Assembly (NCBI GenBank): GCA_003529305.1
Contig: DPWC01000101.1
Coordinates: 1 to 6,327 of the forward strand
From: Actinomycetota bacterium
GTDB lineage: Bacteria; Actinomycetota; Actinomycetes; UBA12327
Length of the DNA stretch: 6,327 bases
Direction of reading: 5' to 3'
Part shown: one piece after another, positions 1 through 5,187 of the stretch
Layout: every line of letters starts with the position of its first letter
How positions within the stretch are numbered: the first letter of the stretch is position 1
Made by a program: the position numbers and the translations under genes
The notes under the pieces: generated by a model
Told to the model about the DNA's origin: nothing
Database searches by the model: none
Seen by the model: only the letters and a program-made list of their open reading frames with translations

Positions 1-2048
1 AACTTCTTGGCGTTGTCCCACGCTCCACCGGAGTTCGACAACATGACCGCCATCAGCGTTCCAGCAGCGATCGTGCCAGCCAGGTAGGAGCCCAGGGCGC
101 CGATACCCAAGCCGAAGCCAACGGCGATCGGGGTGAGGATGGCGATCAAGCCGGGGGTAGCCAATTCGCGCAACGAGTCACGCGTGCAGATGTCGACCAC
201 ACGACCGTAAGCCGGCTTCGAGGTACCCGCCATGATTCCCGGGTCGTCGCGGAACTGACGACGCACTTCGAAGATGATCGCCCCGGCTGCACGGCTTACC
301 GCGTTGATCAGCAAGCCGGAGAACAGGAAGACGATGGCGGCACCGATCAGCAGGCCCACCAAGTTCTTCGGATCACCCACATTGAGCACGCCGAAGTACT
401 GCAGACGCTCGTACTGGCTCAACGCGGCATCCTGCGCCTGCGTCACGCCTGCGTTCTGCACGGCCTTGCTCACCGAATCCGTGAAGGAGCCGAACAGAGC
501 CGTCGCCGCGAGCACCGCTGTCGAGATCGCGATGCCCTTGGTGATGGCCTTAGTGGAGTTACCGACCGCGTCGAGGCTGGTCAGGATCGCTGCACCGTTC
601 TGGTCCACATCACCAGACATCTCAGCGATGCCCTGCGCGTTGTCTGAGACCGGCCCGAAGGTGTCCATCGACACGATGACACCCACCGTCGTCAACAGAC
701 CGGTACCGGCCAAGGCGACGGCAAACAGCGAGAGCAGCAGCACGCCCTGGCCGAGCAGGAAGGCGCCGTAGACCGCAGCACCAATCACGATGGCGGAGTA
801 CACCGCTGACTCCAGGCCCAAGGAGAAGCCGGAGAGGATCACGGTTGCCGGGCCGGTGAGCGAGGTCTTGGCGACATCGTCCACGGGGCGGCGGTTGGTC
901 TCGGTGAAGTAGCCGGTGAGCTGCTGAATGACAGCGGCCAACACGATGCCGATGATCACCGCAATGACGGCGAAGATCCGCGGGTTCAAGGTGAGCAGTT
1001 CTTCACGCCCACCGATGAGTTCGCGCAGCTGAGAAGCCGGAATCTGCAGACCGCGGAGGGTCTTGGGCAGGTAGAGCCACGCCGCAACGGCGACCAGCAC
1101 CGCCGAGATGATGGCCGAGAGGAAGAAGCCTCGGTTGATTGCTGCCATGCCATTGCGATCGCCAGGGCGCGGCGTCACCGCGAAGATGCCAATGACGGCG
1201 GTGACCACACCAATCGCCGGAACGATCAGCGGGAAGACCAGGCCCTGCGTTCCGAAGGCGGCCTTACCCAGGATCAAAGCAGCGACAAGCGTCACGGCGT
1301 AAGACTCAAAGAGGTCGGCGGCCATACCGGCGCAGTCGCCCACATTGTCACCGACATTGTCGGCGATGGTGGCGGCGTTACGCGGGTCGTCTTCTGGAAT
1401 GTTCTGCTCGACCTTGCCAACCAAGTCAGCGCCCACATCAGCAGCCTTGGTGAAGATGCCACCACCCACACGCATGAACATCGCGAGCAGGGCGGCACCG
1501 AAGCCGAAGCCTTCCAAGACCGTGGGGGCGTTCTCCTTGTAGACGATCACCACCACGCCAGCACCCAGCAGGCCCAAGCCCACCGTGAACATTCCCGCCA
1601 CACCACCGGTGCGGAAGGCGATCTTGGTGGCAGCTTGCTCACCAGATTCATTGGCGGCCGCTGCCACGCGGACATTGCCGCGAACAGCCAGCCACATGCC
1701 CATGTAACCGGTGATGGCAGAGAACACTGCTCCAACAATGAAGAAGATCGAGCGGCCGAGCTTCTCCGAGAAGGTGTCAGCAGGCAACAGGAAAAGCAGT
1801 CCAAAGACCAGCACAGCGAAAATCGCCAGCGTCTTGAACTGCCGGTTCAGGTACGCCGAAGCGCCTTCCTGCACGGCAGCGGCGATCTCTTGCATCTTCT
1901 CGCTGCCCTGACTGGCCGCCAGCACTTGGCGCACCAGTGCGAACGCCACCAACAGCGCCGCTACCGCGATGGCGGCAACGATGTAGATGTAGGTGAGGTT
2001 CGTTCCCTTGAGGGAGATCTCGCCAACGGCGAGAAGGTTCCCGGACAT
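1..2048 (-). CDS. hppA: K+-independent H+-translocating membrane pyrophosphatase (C-terminus outside window)
   Basis: Integral membrane enzyme that hydrolyses pyrophosphate to two phosphates and uses the energy to pump protons out of the cytoplasm. 682 codons are visible; the family usually runs to about 700-800 residues in actinobacteria, so a short C-terminal part lies beyond position 1. Family signatures are intact: DVGADLVGKVE (residues 204-214), the DDPRNAATIADNVGDNVGD block running on to DLFESY (220-250), GPVSDNAQGIAEM (465-477), and SNSGGAWDNAKK (671-682), which carry the Asp/Lys residues that bind Mg-pyrophosphate. Many long hydrophobic segments fit a polytopic protein. GNSTKAIT (496-503) has Lys500 at the position where K+-dependent enzymes have Ala. 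In this family that Lys marks the K+-independent class, whose known members pump H+. The ATG at 2048 is preceded by GAGGAGA at good spacing. The gene stands behind a 259-nt non-coding stretch, so it probably has its own promoter. Codon use is more biased than in the Tad genes, as expected for a well-expressed gene. Confidence 0.98.
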   Translation of the reverse strand, partial: MSGNLLAVGEISLKGTNLTYIYIVAAIAVAALLVAFALVRQVLAASQGSEKMQEIAAAVQEGASAYLNRQFKTLAIFAVLVFGLLFLLPADTFSEKLGRSIFFIVGAVFSAITGYMGMWLAVRGNVRVAAAANESGEQAATKIAFRTGGVAGMFTVGLGLLGAGVVVIVYKENAPTVLEGFGFGAALLAMFMRVGGGIFTKAADVGADLVGKVEQNIPEDDPRNAATIADNVGDNVGDCAGMAADLFESYAVTLVAALILGKAAFGTQGLVFPLIVPAIGVVTAVIGIFAVTPRPGDRNGMAAINRGFFLSAIISAVLVAVAAWLYLPKTLRGLQIPASQLRELIGGREELLTLNPRIFAVIAVIIGIVLAAVIQQLTGYFTETNRRPVDDVAKTSLTGPATVILSGFSLGLESAVYSAIVIGAAVYGAFLLGQGVLLLSLFAVALAGTGLLTTVGVIVSMDTFGPVSDNAQGIAEMSGDVDQNGAAILTSLDAVGNSTKAITKGIAISTAVLAATALFGSFTDSVSKAVQNAGVTQAQDAALSQYERLQYFGVLNVGDPKNLVGLLIGAAIVFLFSGLLINAVSRAAGAIIFEVRRQFRDDPGIMAGTSKPAYGRVVDICTRDSLRELATPGLIAILTPIAVGFGLGIGALGSYLAGTIAAGTLMAVMLSNSGGAWDNAKK

Positions 2049-2052
2049 TCAG

Positions 2053-2059
2053 TCTCCTC
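2053..2059 (-). promoter_or_regulatory. Shine-Dalgarno of hppA
   Basis: GAGGAGA ends four bases before the ATG at 2048 and fixes that start. Its first four bases (GAGG) can pair with CCTC just upstream (2064-2067) across the four-base loop ATCC, so the site may be partly hidden in a small hairpin. Confidence 0.8.
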
Positions 2060-2130
2060 GGATGAGGCCCGCCGCACGGCCCCATGAAGTGGGAGGGCTC
2101 GAGGGAGGGCACGGTGTCATTCCCCGCGTG

Positions 2131-2156
2131 GATCAGGCCTCGCAGGCGCGCTGATC
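2131..2156 (-). repeat. nested inverted repeat (hairpin or operator) in the hppA leader
   Basis: On the minus strand GATCAG (2156-2151) is matched by CTGATC (2136-2131). Nested inside, GCCT (2147-2144) pairs with AGGC (2140-2137) around a GCG loop, leaving a three-base CGC bulge on the left arm only. All ten pairs are perfect Watson-Crick. There is no T-run, so it does not look like an intrinsic terminator. It overlaps the candidate -10 box, which suits an operator or a 5'-end structure. Confidence 0.5.
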
Positions 2157-2159
2157 TTA
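2154..2159 (-). promoter_or_regulatory. candidate -10 box of the hppA promoter
   Basis: TAAGAT, read on the minus strand, fits the actinobacterial TANNNT consensus and lies about 105 bases upstream of the hppA start in the 259-nt gap. No convincing TTGACA-like -35 box sits at 16-18 bases; the nearest TTG is too close. The last three bases belong to a perfect inverted repeat (2131-2156). It is a candidate only, because a hexamer of this kind is common by chance. Confidence 0.3.
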
Positions 2160-2307
2160 TGGGCCACCCGGGGCCAACTTCGGAAGGCTCCCCGTTCTAG
2201 GCAAGGGTTTTCCGGCACTTTTTCACAAGGCTGACCACTGTGACGCAGGCAACGCGGGTTCAGAGAGAGGACTGATCGGCCTTACTGGAGCGCGAAGGAC
2301 CCCAGGG

Positions 2308-2610
2308 CTAGGTCGTGACAGTGAATTGCTGGTCAAGCCCGGTCAGCTGCAAAAGGCGCAGAACGCGCTCCCCTGGACGGGCCAACTCCAGCGTGGTCCC
2401 TGCTTCGCGTGATCGAGTCAAGGCACCGACAAGAACACCGAGGCCCGTGGAGTCCATGAAGTCGACACCGGCAAGGTCGATGACAACATCGCCGGTGGCC
2501 GCTTGAGCATTCTTGACCGCTTCACGCAAAGCGCCCGAGGTGTGCACATCGCAGTCACCCTCAACGGCCACGAAGGACCGGCCATCAGCTTCTGCTGTCG
2601 AGATGCGCAC
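2308..2610 (-). CDS. STAS-domain anti-anti-sigma factor, BldG-like
   Basis: A 100-residue single-domain STAS protein. Proteins of this family bind an anti-sigma kinase of the RsbW/SpoIIAB type and release its sigma factor; the kinase switches them off by phosphorylating a conserved Ser. The site is seen as VDFMDSTGLGVL (residues 49-60), with Ser54 the expected phospho-residue. The preceding strand VVIDLAGV (42-49) and the C-terminal LLQLTGLDQQF (86-96) also fit. It resembles Streptomyces BldG from memory, and BldG lies near hppA there too. I chose the GTG at 2610 because it gives a normal STAS N-terminus. The frame is open further upstream to a GTG at 2733, which would overlap the preceding gene by 35 bases and add 41 residues with no STAS character, although a purine-rich GGGGAAG precedes it. 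No Shine-Dalgarno precedes 2610; a TGTAAT six bases upstream suggests a leaderless mRNA. No anti-sigma gene is adjacent. Confidence 0.9.
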   Translation of the reverse strand: MRISTAEADGRSFVAVEGDCDVHTSGALREAVKNAQAATGDVVIDLAGVDFMDSTGLGVLVGALTRSREAGTTLELARPGERVLRLLQLTGLDQQFTVTT

Positions 2611-2616
2611 GGGCCG

Positions 2617-2622
2617 ATTACA
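2617..2622 (-). promoter_or_regulatory. candidate -10 box for a leaderless STAS transcript
   Basis: TGTAAT lies six bases before the GTG at 2610, the spacing at which transcription would start on the start codon itself. This fits the lack of a Shine-Dalgarno. The second base departs from TANNNT and no good -35 box is visible, so support is modest. Confidence 0.3.
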
Positions 2623-2698
2623 CCAGTCGGCAGCGCAAATGTGGGCCGCAACCCAGAAAATCGGTGGCAAACAGTTCCGCGCATGGCGCCCGCATGGG

Positions 2699-3112
2699 TT
2701 AACTCGCACCGTCATCCGCACGGGCGACGGCACGCCAACTTCCCCAACGCTGCAGGATCCCCGGGACCCTTCGGGCTGTCACAACGACCTCGACAGTGTC
2801 GCCAAAGCGCTGGCATGACACCACCTTGGCCTCGTTTCGGCCAACAATCTCGGCAGCGAGATCGCACGCCGTTGCGGATCCCTGCGACATCGCCGTCGCC
2901 GCGCCAATCGCCGCGAAGTCCGCCGCTGCCTGCAATGAATTACGGAGAACTGGACCTACAACGAGAGGTAAGACAACAGCAGTTGTTGCAGCAAGGAACG
3001 CGATGATGGTGACAACGACGACGGAGCCTGACCCTCGCTCGAGATCCGCACGGGACGGCCATTGACCAGCATGCGATGGTTTTGGCCATCGCCGGATGCG
3101 CGAGCGCACCAT
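2699..3112 (-). CDS. TadE-like secretion protein of the Rv3654c type
   Basis: A 137-residue protein. After a basic N-terminus of about 26 residues comes ERGSGSVVVV (25-34), a hydrophobic membrane segment (about 31-54), then the family pattern QAAADFAAIGAA (61-72), Cys83 in TACDLAAEIVGRN, and Cys100 in VVSCQRFGDTVEV. This fits the actinobacterial 'helicase/secretion neighbourhood TadE-like' family. Such proteins are thought to be pseudopilin-like parts of Tad pili; the exact role is unknown. Unlike the TadE encoded just before it, the segment after the GS has no Glu at position +5, so ordinary prepilin cleavage is not obvious. The ATG at 3112 overlaps the TAA of tadE (TAATG) and has GGAG five bases upstream. 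An earlier in-frame ATG at 3160 would overlap tadE by 49 bases and is less likely. Confidence 0.85.
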   Translation of the reverse strand: MVRSRIRRWPKPSHAGQWPSRADLERGSGSVVVVTIIAFLAATTAVVLPLVVGPVLRNSLQAAADFAAIGAATAMSQGSATACDLAAEIVGRNEAKVVSCQRFGDTVEVVVTARRVPGILQRWGSWRAVARADDGAS

Positions 3113-3465
3113 TACTGCTCCACGATCGCCACGGCACGAGTAACCAGCGGTGGGAACCATGGCCTTCCCGCCGCCTCAGGTGGCTGCCATTGCACAGCCA
3201 CCTGAATCCACTGTCCATCAATGACTGAGGTGATCCGCGCACCACGCGGGACCAACGCCGTTTGCAGCGAGGCCACTGCCGCTGGTGACTCACCGCGTGC
3301 GATCGCCCGGGCCACTGCTACCGCTGCCTCGTGACACCGCGCCACCTGAGCTGCCGTGGTCAGGCACATCACGAGGAAGGCCGTCACAAGAACTGCAGCC
3401 GGCAAAGCGAAGGCGAACTCCGCAATCACAGACCCACGATCACGCGGATCCCTCAGCCACCTCAT
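3112..3465 (-). CDS. TadE family pseudopilin-like protein
   Basis: A 117-residue protein with the TadE signature near its start: DRGSVIAEFAFALP (residues 9-22), followed by a hydrophobic segment to about residue 38 and a soluble domain. Cleavage after Gly11 by a Tad prepilin peptidase would put Glu16 at +5, the class IVb prepilin rule, with Phe at +6 where pilins have Tyr. TadE proteins are minor pilin-like components needed for Flp pilus assembly, anchored in the membrane by this helix. The ATG at 3465 begins four bases after the pilin stop, so the two are almost certainly co-transcribed. The Shine-Dalgarno is weak (AGAG), so expression may rely on coupling to the pilin gene. The length suits short actinobacterial TadE proteins. 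Confidence 0.88.
   Translation of the reverse strand: MRWLRDPRDRGSVIAEFAFALPAAVLVTAFLVMCLTTAAQVARCHEAAVAVARAIARGESPAAVASLQTALVPRGARITSVIDGQWIQVAVQWQPPEAAGRPWFPPLVTRAVAIVEQ
3118..3121 (-). promoter_or_regulatory. Shine-Dalgarno inside the end of tadE
   Basis: GGAG, five bases before the ATG at 3112, lies within the last codons of tadE. With the TAATG overlap it points to translational coupling and supports 3112 over the upstream ATG at 3160. Confidence 0.6.
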
Positions 3466-3469
3466 CGCT

Positions 3470-3703
3470 CTAGAACAGAAACGAAAGCGCCCGCTGCAGC
3501 AGATCGGCGAGCAATTGCTGCACGGCAGAGCCGGTCAGGAGTTTGTAGAGCAACCCGCCAAACCCACACGCTGCCACCGTGGCGACCGCGTACTCGGCCG
3601 TTGCCATTCCCGCCTGACCGCTGACGCGTCGAAGCAACCAGTGCCTGAGATCCCGGCGTCGAGCCTGCGCAACTTGGGGTGTTTTCACAAGTGATTGATC
3701 CAT
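3470..3703 (-). CDS. Flp-type pilin, DUF4244 family
   Basis: A small pilin precursor of 77 residues. QAGMATAEYAVATVA (30-44) contains the prepilin peptidase site: cleavage after Gly32 leaves a mature protein starting MATAEY, with the Glu at +5 and Tyr at +6 that define Flp/class IVb pilins. A hydrophobic helix follows (about 39-56), and the ending ALSFLF is typical of the DUF4244 group found in actinobacterial Tad clusters. The mature product would be only 45 residues and would be the polymerising fibre subunit. The 32-residue basic leader is long for a Flp pilin. The ATG at 3703 has GAGAGG seven bases upstream. An ATG at 3808 also has a fair site (AGAGG) and would give a 112-residue form with a 67-residue leader; I prefer 3703 because the extra stretch shows no family features. 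Confidence 0.85.
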   Translation of the reverse strand: MDQSLVKTPQVAQARRRDLRHWLLRRVSGQAGMATAEYAVATVAACGFGGLLYKLLTGSAVQQLLADLLQRALSFLF

Positions 3704-3710
3704 GGAGCGA

Positions 3711-3716
3711 CCTCTC
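3711..3716 (-). promoter_or_regulatory. Shine-Dalgarno of the Flp pilin gene
   Basis: GAGAGG with a seven-base spacer to the ATG at 3703. This is the strongest initiation signal in the reading frame and the reason for the start chosen. Confidence 0.6.
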
Positions 3717-3772
3717 ATTCCCGGCATCGGCCGGATCATTGACGGTGGACGCGCTAACGATGCAGCGATGGC

Positions 3773-3785
3773 AGGTGGCCCACCT
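3773..3785. repeat. inverted repeat 2 upstream of the pilin gene
   Basis: On the plus strand AGGTGG is followed by one base and then CCACCT, a near-continuous palindrome. As RNA it could form a 5-bp stem with a three-base loop. It lies 13 bases from a second GGTGG-type dyad (3799-3815), in the only sizeable gap within the Tad block. Confidence 0.45.
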
Positions 3786-3798
3786 CCACGCGCGGTTC

Positions 3799-3815
3799 GG
3801 TGGTGCATGACCACC
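3799..3815. repeat. inverted repeat 1 upstream of the pilin gene
   Basis: Perfect 6-bp arms, GGTGGT and ACCACC, around a five-base loop. It sits 15 bases after the tadC stop codon. No T-run follows, so it is not a standard terminator. It could stabilise the 3' end of an upstream mRNA, mark a processing site, or bind a protein. Confidence 0.5.
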
Positions 3816-3829
3816 TCTGTGGACAACTC

Positions 3830-4519
3830 TCAGCTCAACGACATCGGCAACAATGCGCCGTATACAGCAGGCACCACCACCAGGGCGATGAACGCGGGGA
3901 GAAAACACAGACCCAGAGGTCCTGCCGTTCGCACTGAAATCTTTCGCACTTCGGCTTCCCCACGCCGCCTCTGCTCCATGCGCATCTGGCGTGCAAATCG
4001 CAGCAGTTCCTCTGATGCGGAAGCACCCCACCGCTGCGAACGCTCGAGAACTCCGAGCACTTGAGCCAGCGATGTCATCTCCTGCGAGTGCAGTTGGTGA
4101 TGACCGGCACCCATCCGCAGCAACTGTTCCCACTGGGTCAAGTCATCCCCCAATGGGCCGGGGATCACTCGTGCCACTTCGCCAACTGCCTCCATGACCG
4201 GCAGGCCCGCTGATAACGCCGCTGCCAGAAGATCCACGGCCAGCGGAAGAGCCGCCTGAAGCTCAGTGCGGCGTCGACGAACAGATTGTGTTTCCAACTT
4301 GGCCAGCCAAGACGGGGCGATCAAAACAGCCAGCAGCCCCAGTGCCGCTACCGGCCAGCTTGGCGCAACTATCCAGGCCACAACTGCTGCGCTGATGACG
4401 GATGCGCGGATCACCAGCGGATCAGTCCACGCCCATGTCGGTGGCCTTTGGACCGATACTGCGTATTCGGCCCCGTGTGCTGACTGCCAGCGCGCCAGTC
4501 GCTGGGACGGTCGCTTCAT
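3830..4519 (-). CDS. TadC-like pilus platform protein (type II secretion F domain)
   Basis: A 229-residue inner-membrane protein of the GspF/TadC family. Such proteins form, with TadB, the membrane platform on which the TadA ATPase acts. Two hydrophobic segments lie at about 36-52 and 56-72, then a basic stretch RRRR (81-84). The cytoplasmic F domain has ALPLAVDLLAAALSAGLPV (90-108), PGPLGDDL (120-127) and a charged helix (FARQMRMEQRRRGEAEVRK, 175-193). The end, GPLGLCFLPAFIALVVVP (200-217), is the usual last membrane segment of actinobacterial TadC. The ATG at 4519 overlaps the tadB stop as ATGA, the normal coupled arrangement. An in-frame start at 4561 exists but would overlap tadB by 46 bases. 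No strong Shine-Dalgarno is present, consistent with coupling. It is unbroken. Confidence 0.9.
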   Translation of the reverse strand: MKRPSQRLARWQSAHGAEYAVSVQRPPTWAWTDPLVIRASVISAAVVAWIVAPSWPVAALGLLAVLIAPSWLAKLETQSVRRRRTELQAALPLAVDLLAAALSAGLPVMEAVGEVARVIPGPLGDDLTQWEQLLRMGAGHHQLHSQEMTSLAQVLGVLERSQRWGASASEELLRFARQMRMEQRRRGEAEVRKISVRTAGPLGLCFLPAFIALVVVPAVYGALLPMSLS

Positions 4520-5046
4520 GAGGACCGACCGGCAGCTCGAACGATGCGGCGCATCCACCACAGCCCTAAGAGATCTAAACCAAGTCCGACAATCAGGCAG
4601 GCTCGACCTATCGATGTGCCGAAAAGGACAGCCACGACATCGGCTCCCACAGCCGCGCCAAGCAGTGGGCCCGCAATCGGCAACGCCGCCAGCAGTCGCG
4701 CCGTTGCTAGTGGTGCCGCCGCCTGGGCCATCGCCTCTTCGGCCATAGTGATCTCATCGCGAACCGATTCAGCACACCGGTGCAGGACAGGTCCGATAGC
4801 AATCCCCGCCGAGCGATGTAGCTGCCAACACAACTGTGGCAAACGCGTCGCCGGCACTGCCGGATCGGCCAGCACACTCCACCGGTCACCGTTGTCGCTG
4901 CCGTTCCTCAGTGGGATCCCCACGACCTGCCACGCCTCGTCCAACCCTTGATGAACCGGCATGCCCACCGCCACGGCCGATGCCCACACCTCCAGAAGGT
5001 CAGCGACGGTGCGCAGCATCTGTAGTCGACGGCGATGTGCGGACAC
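4516..5046 (-). CDS. TadB-like pilus platform protein, part downstream of an in-frame stop
   Basis: A 176-residue reading frame carrying the F domain of an actinobacterial TadB, partner of TadC in the inner-membrane platform. Visible features are ADLLEVWASAVAVGMPVHQG (15-34), the SAGIAIGPVLHRCAESVRDE helix region (79-98), and the C-terminal hairpin TARLLAALPIAGPLLGAAVG (115-134) followed by a last membrane segment ending GLWWMRRIVRAAG. The start used is GTG at 5046, with a strong GGAGAAGG six bases upstream. The same frame is open back to 5142 and then meets a TAG at 5145-5143; beyond that it continues to a GTG at 5187 coupled to tadA. The family normally begins with a hydrophobic segment that this shorter product lacks. 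The gene is therefore either broken, restarted internally, or shown with a base error. The stop overlaps tadC as ATGA. Confidence 0.75.
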   Translation of the reverse strand: MSAHRRRLQMLRTVADLLEVWASAVAVGMPVHQGLDEAWQVVGIPLRNGSDNGDRWSVLADPAVPATRLPQLCWQLHRSAGIAIGPVLHRCAESVRDEITMAEEAMAQAAAPLATARLLAALPIAGPLLGAAVGADVVAVLFGTSIGRACLIVGLGLDLLGLWWMRRIVRAAGRSS

Positions 5047-5187
5047 CGGACGCCTTCTCCATAGCTGCTCGGCGAAGTCACCCGCTGGTTCACCGGATCC
5101 AGAAACAAGCCGAACGGTTCGTTGGGATGCCGGAGACGCCAGCTACAGCCACACCGCGAGAGCGACGGCAGTAGCAGCCGTGATCAC
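5047..5187 (-). pseudogene. 5' part of tadB, interrupted by an in-frame amber codon
   Basis: The GTG at 5187 overlaps the TGA of tadA as GTGA and has AGGGGG four bases upstream, the expected coupled start of tadB. It encodes MITAATAVALAVWL, a hydrophobic N-terminus, then TAG (5145-5143), then LASPASQRTVRLVSG and on without a break into the TadB frame at 5046. With one sense codon in place of TAG the protein would be 223 residues, close to the 229 of TadC. The amber codon falls inside what would be the first membrane segment. TAG is one base from TGG (Trp), TCG, TTG or CAG. It could be a real inactivating mutation, a sequencing error, or a read-through site. Confidence 0.6.
5053..5060 (-). promoter_or_regulatory. 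internal Shine-Dalgarno in tadB
   Basis: GGAGAAGG, six bases before the GTG at 5046, is among the best ribosome sites in the window. It could let ribosomes restart after the amber codon at 5145-5143 and make the F domain of TadB. Confidence 0.5.

Larger units (their letters stand above)
2049..2307 (-). other. non-coding interval between the STAS gene and hppA
   Basis: 259 bases with no supported gene. Reading toward hppA it holds a weak 6-bp stem directly after the STAS stop (2305-2285, CTGGGG with CTCCAG, one G-T pair, no T-run); a TCACA-N11-TGTGA dyad (2243-2223); the TAAGAT -10 candidate with its overlapping dyad; two copies of CCCTCCC (2109-2103 and 2097-2091); and the hppA Shine-Dalgarno. 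The content suggests a promoter and leader region. The weak stem is not enough to call a terminator. Confidence 0.6.

Noticed and set aside
274..771. 165-residue plus-strand open frame
   Set aside because: It lies wholly antisense to hppA, whose protein motifs are unmistakable. It has no family features and arises from codon bias on the opposite strand.
1635..2087. 150-residue plus-strand open frame
   Set aside because: Antisense to the start of hppA; His/Gln/Arg-rich composition typical of a shadow frame.
1777..2112. 111-residue minus-strand frame starting upstream of hppA
   Set aside because: Overlaps the first 90 codons of hppA in another frame and has no recognisable domain.
2285..2305. 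Possible terminator after the STAS gene
   Set aside because: Only a 6-bp stem with a G-T pair, a nine-base loop and no T-run; too weak to call.
2611..2733. 41-residue N-terminal extension of the STAS protein from GTG 2733
   Set aside because: It overlaps the preceding gene by 35 bases and adds residues with no STAS features, although GGGGAAG upstream keeps it possible.
2503..3006. 167-residue plus-strand open frame across the STAS and TadE-like genes
   Set aside because: Antisense to two supported genes; composition rich in Pro, Arg and Ser with no domain.
3462..4133. 223-residue minus-strand frame across the pilin gene and part of tadC
   Set aside because: Overlaps the pilin and TadC frames, both of which show clear family motifs; this one shows none.
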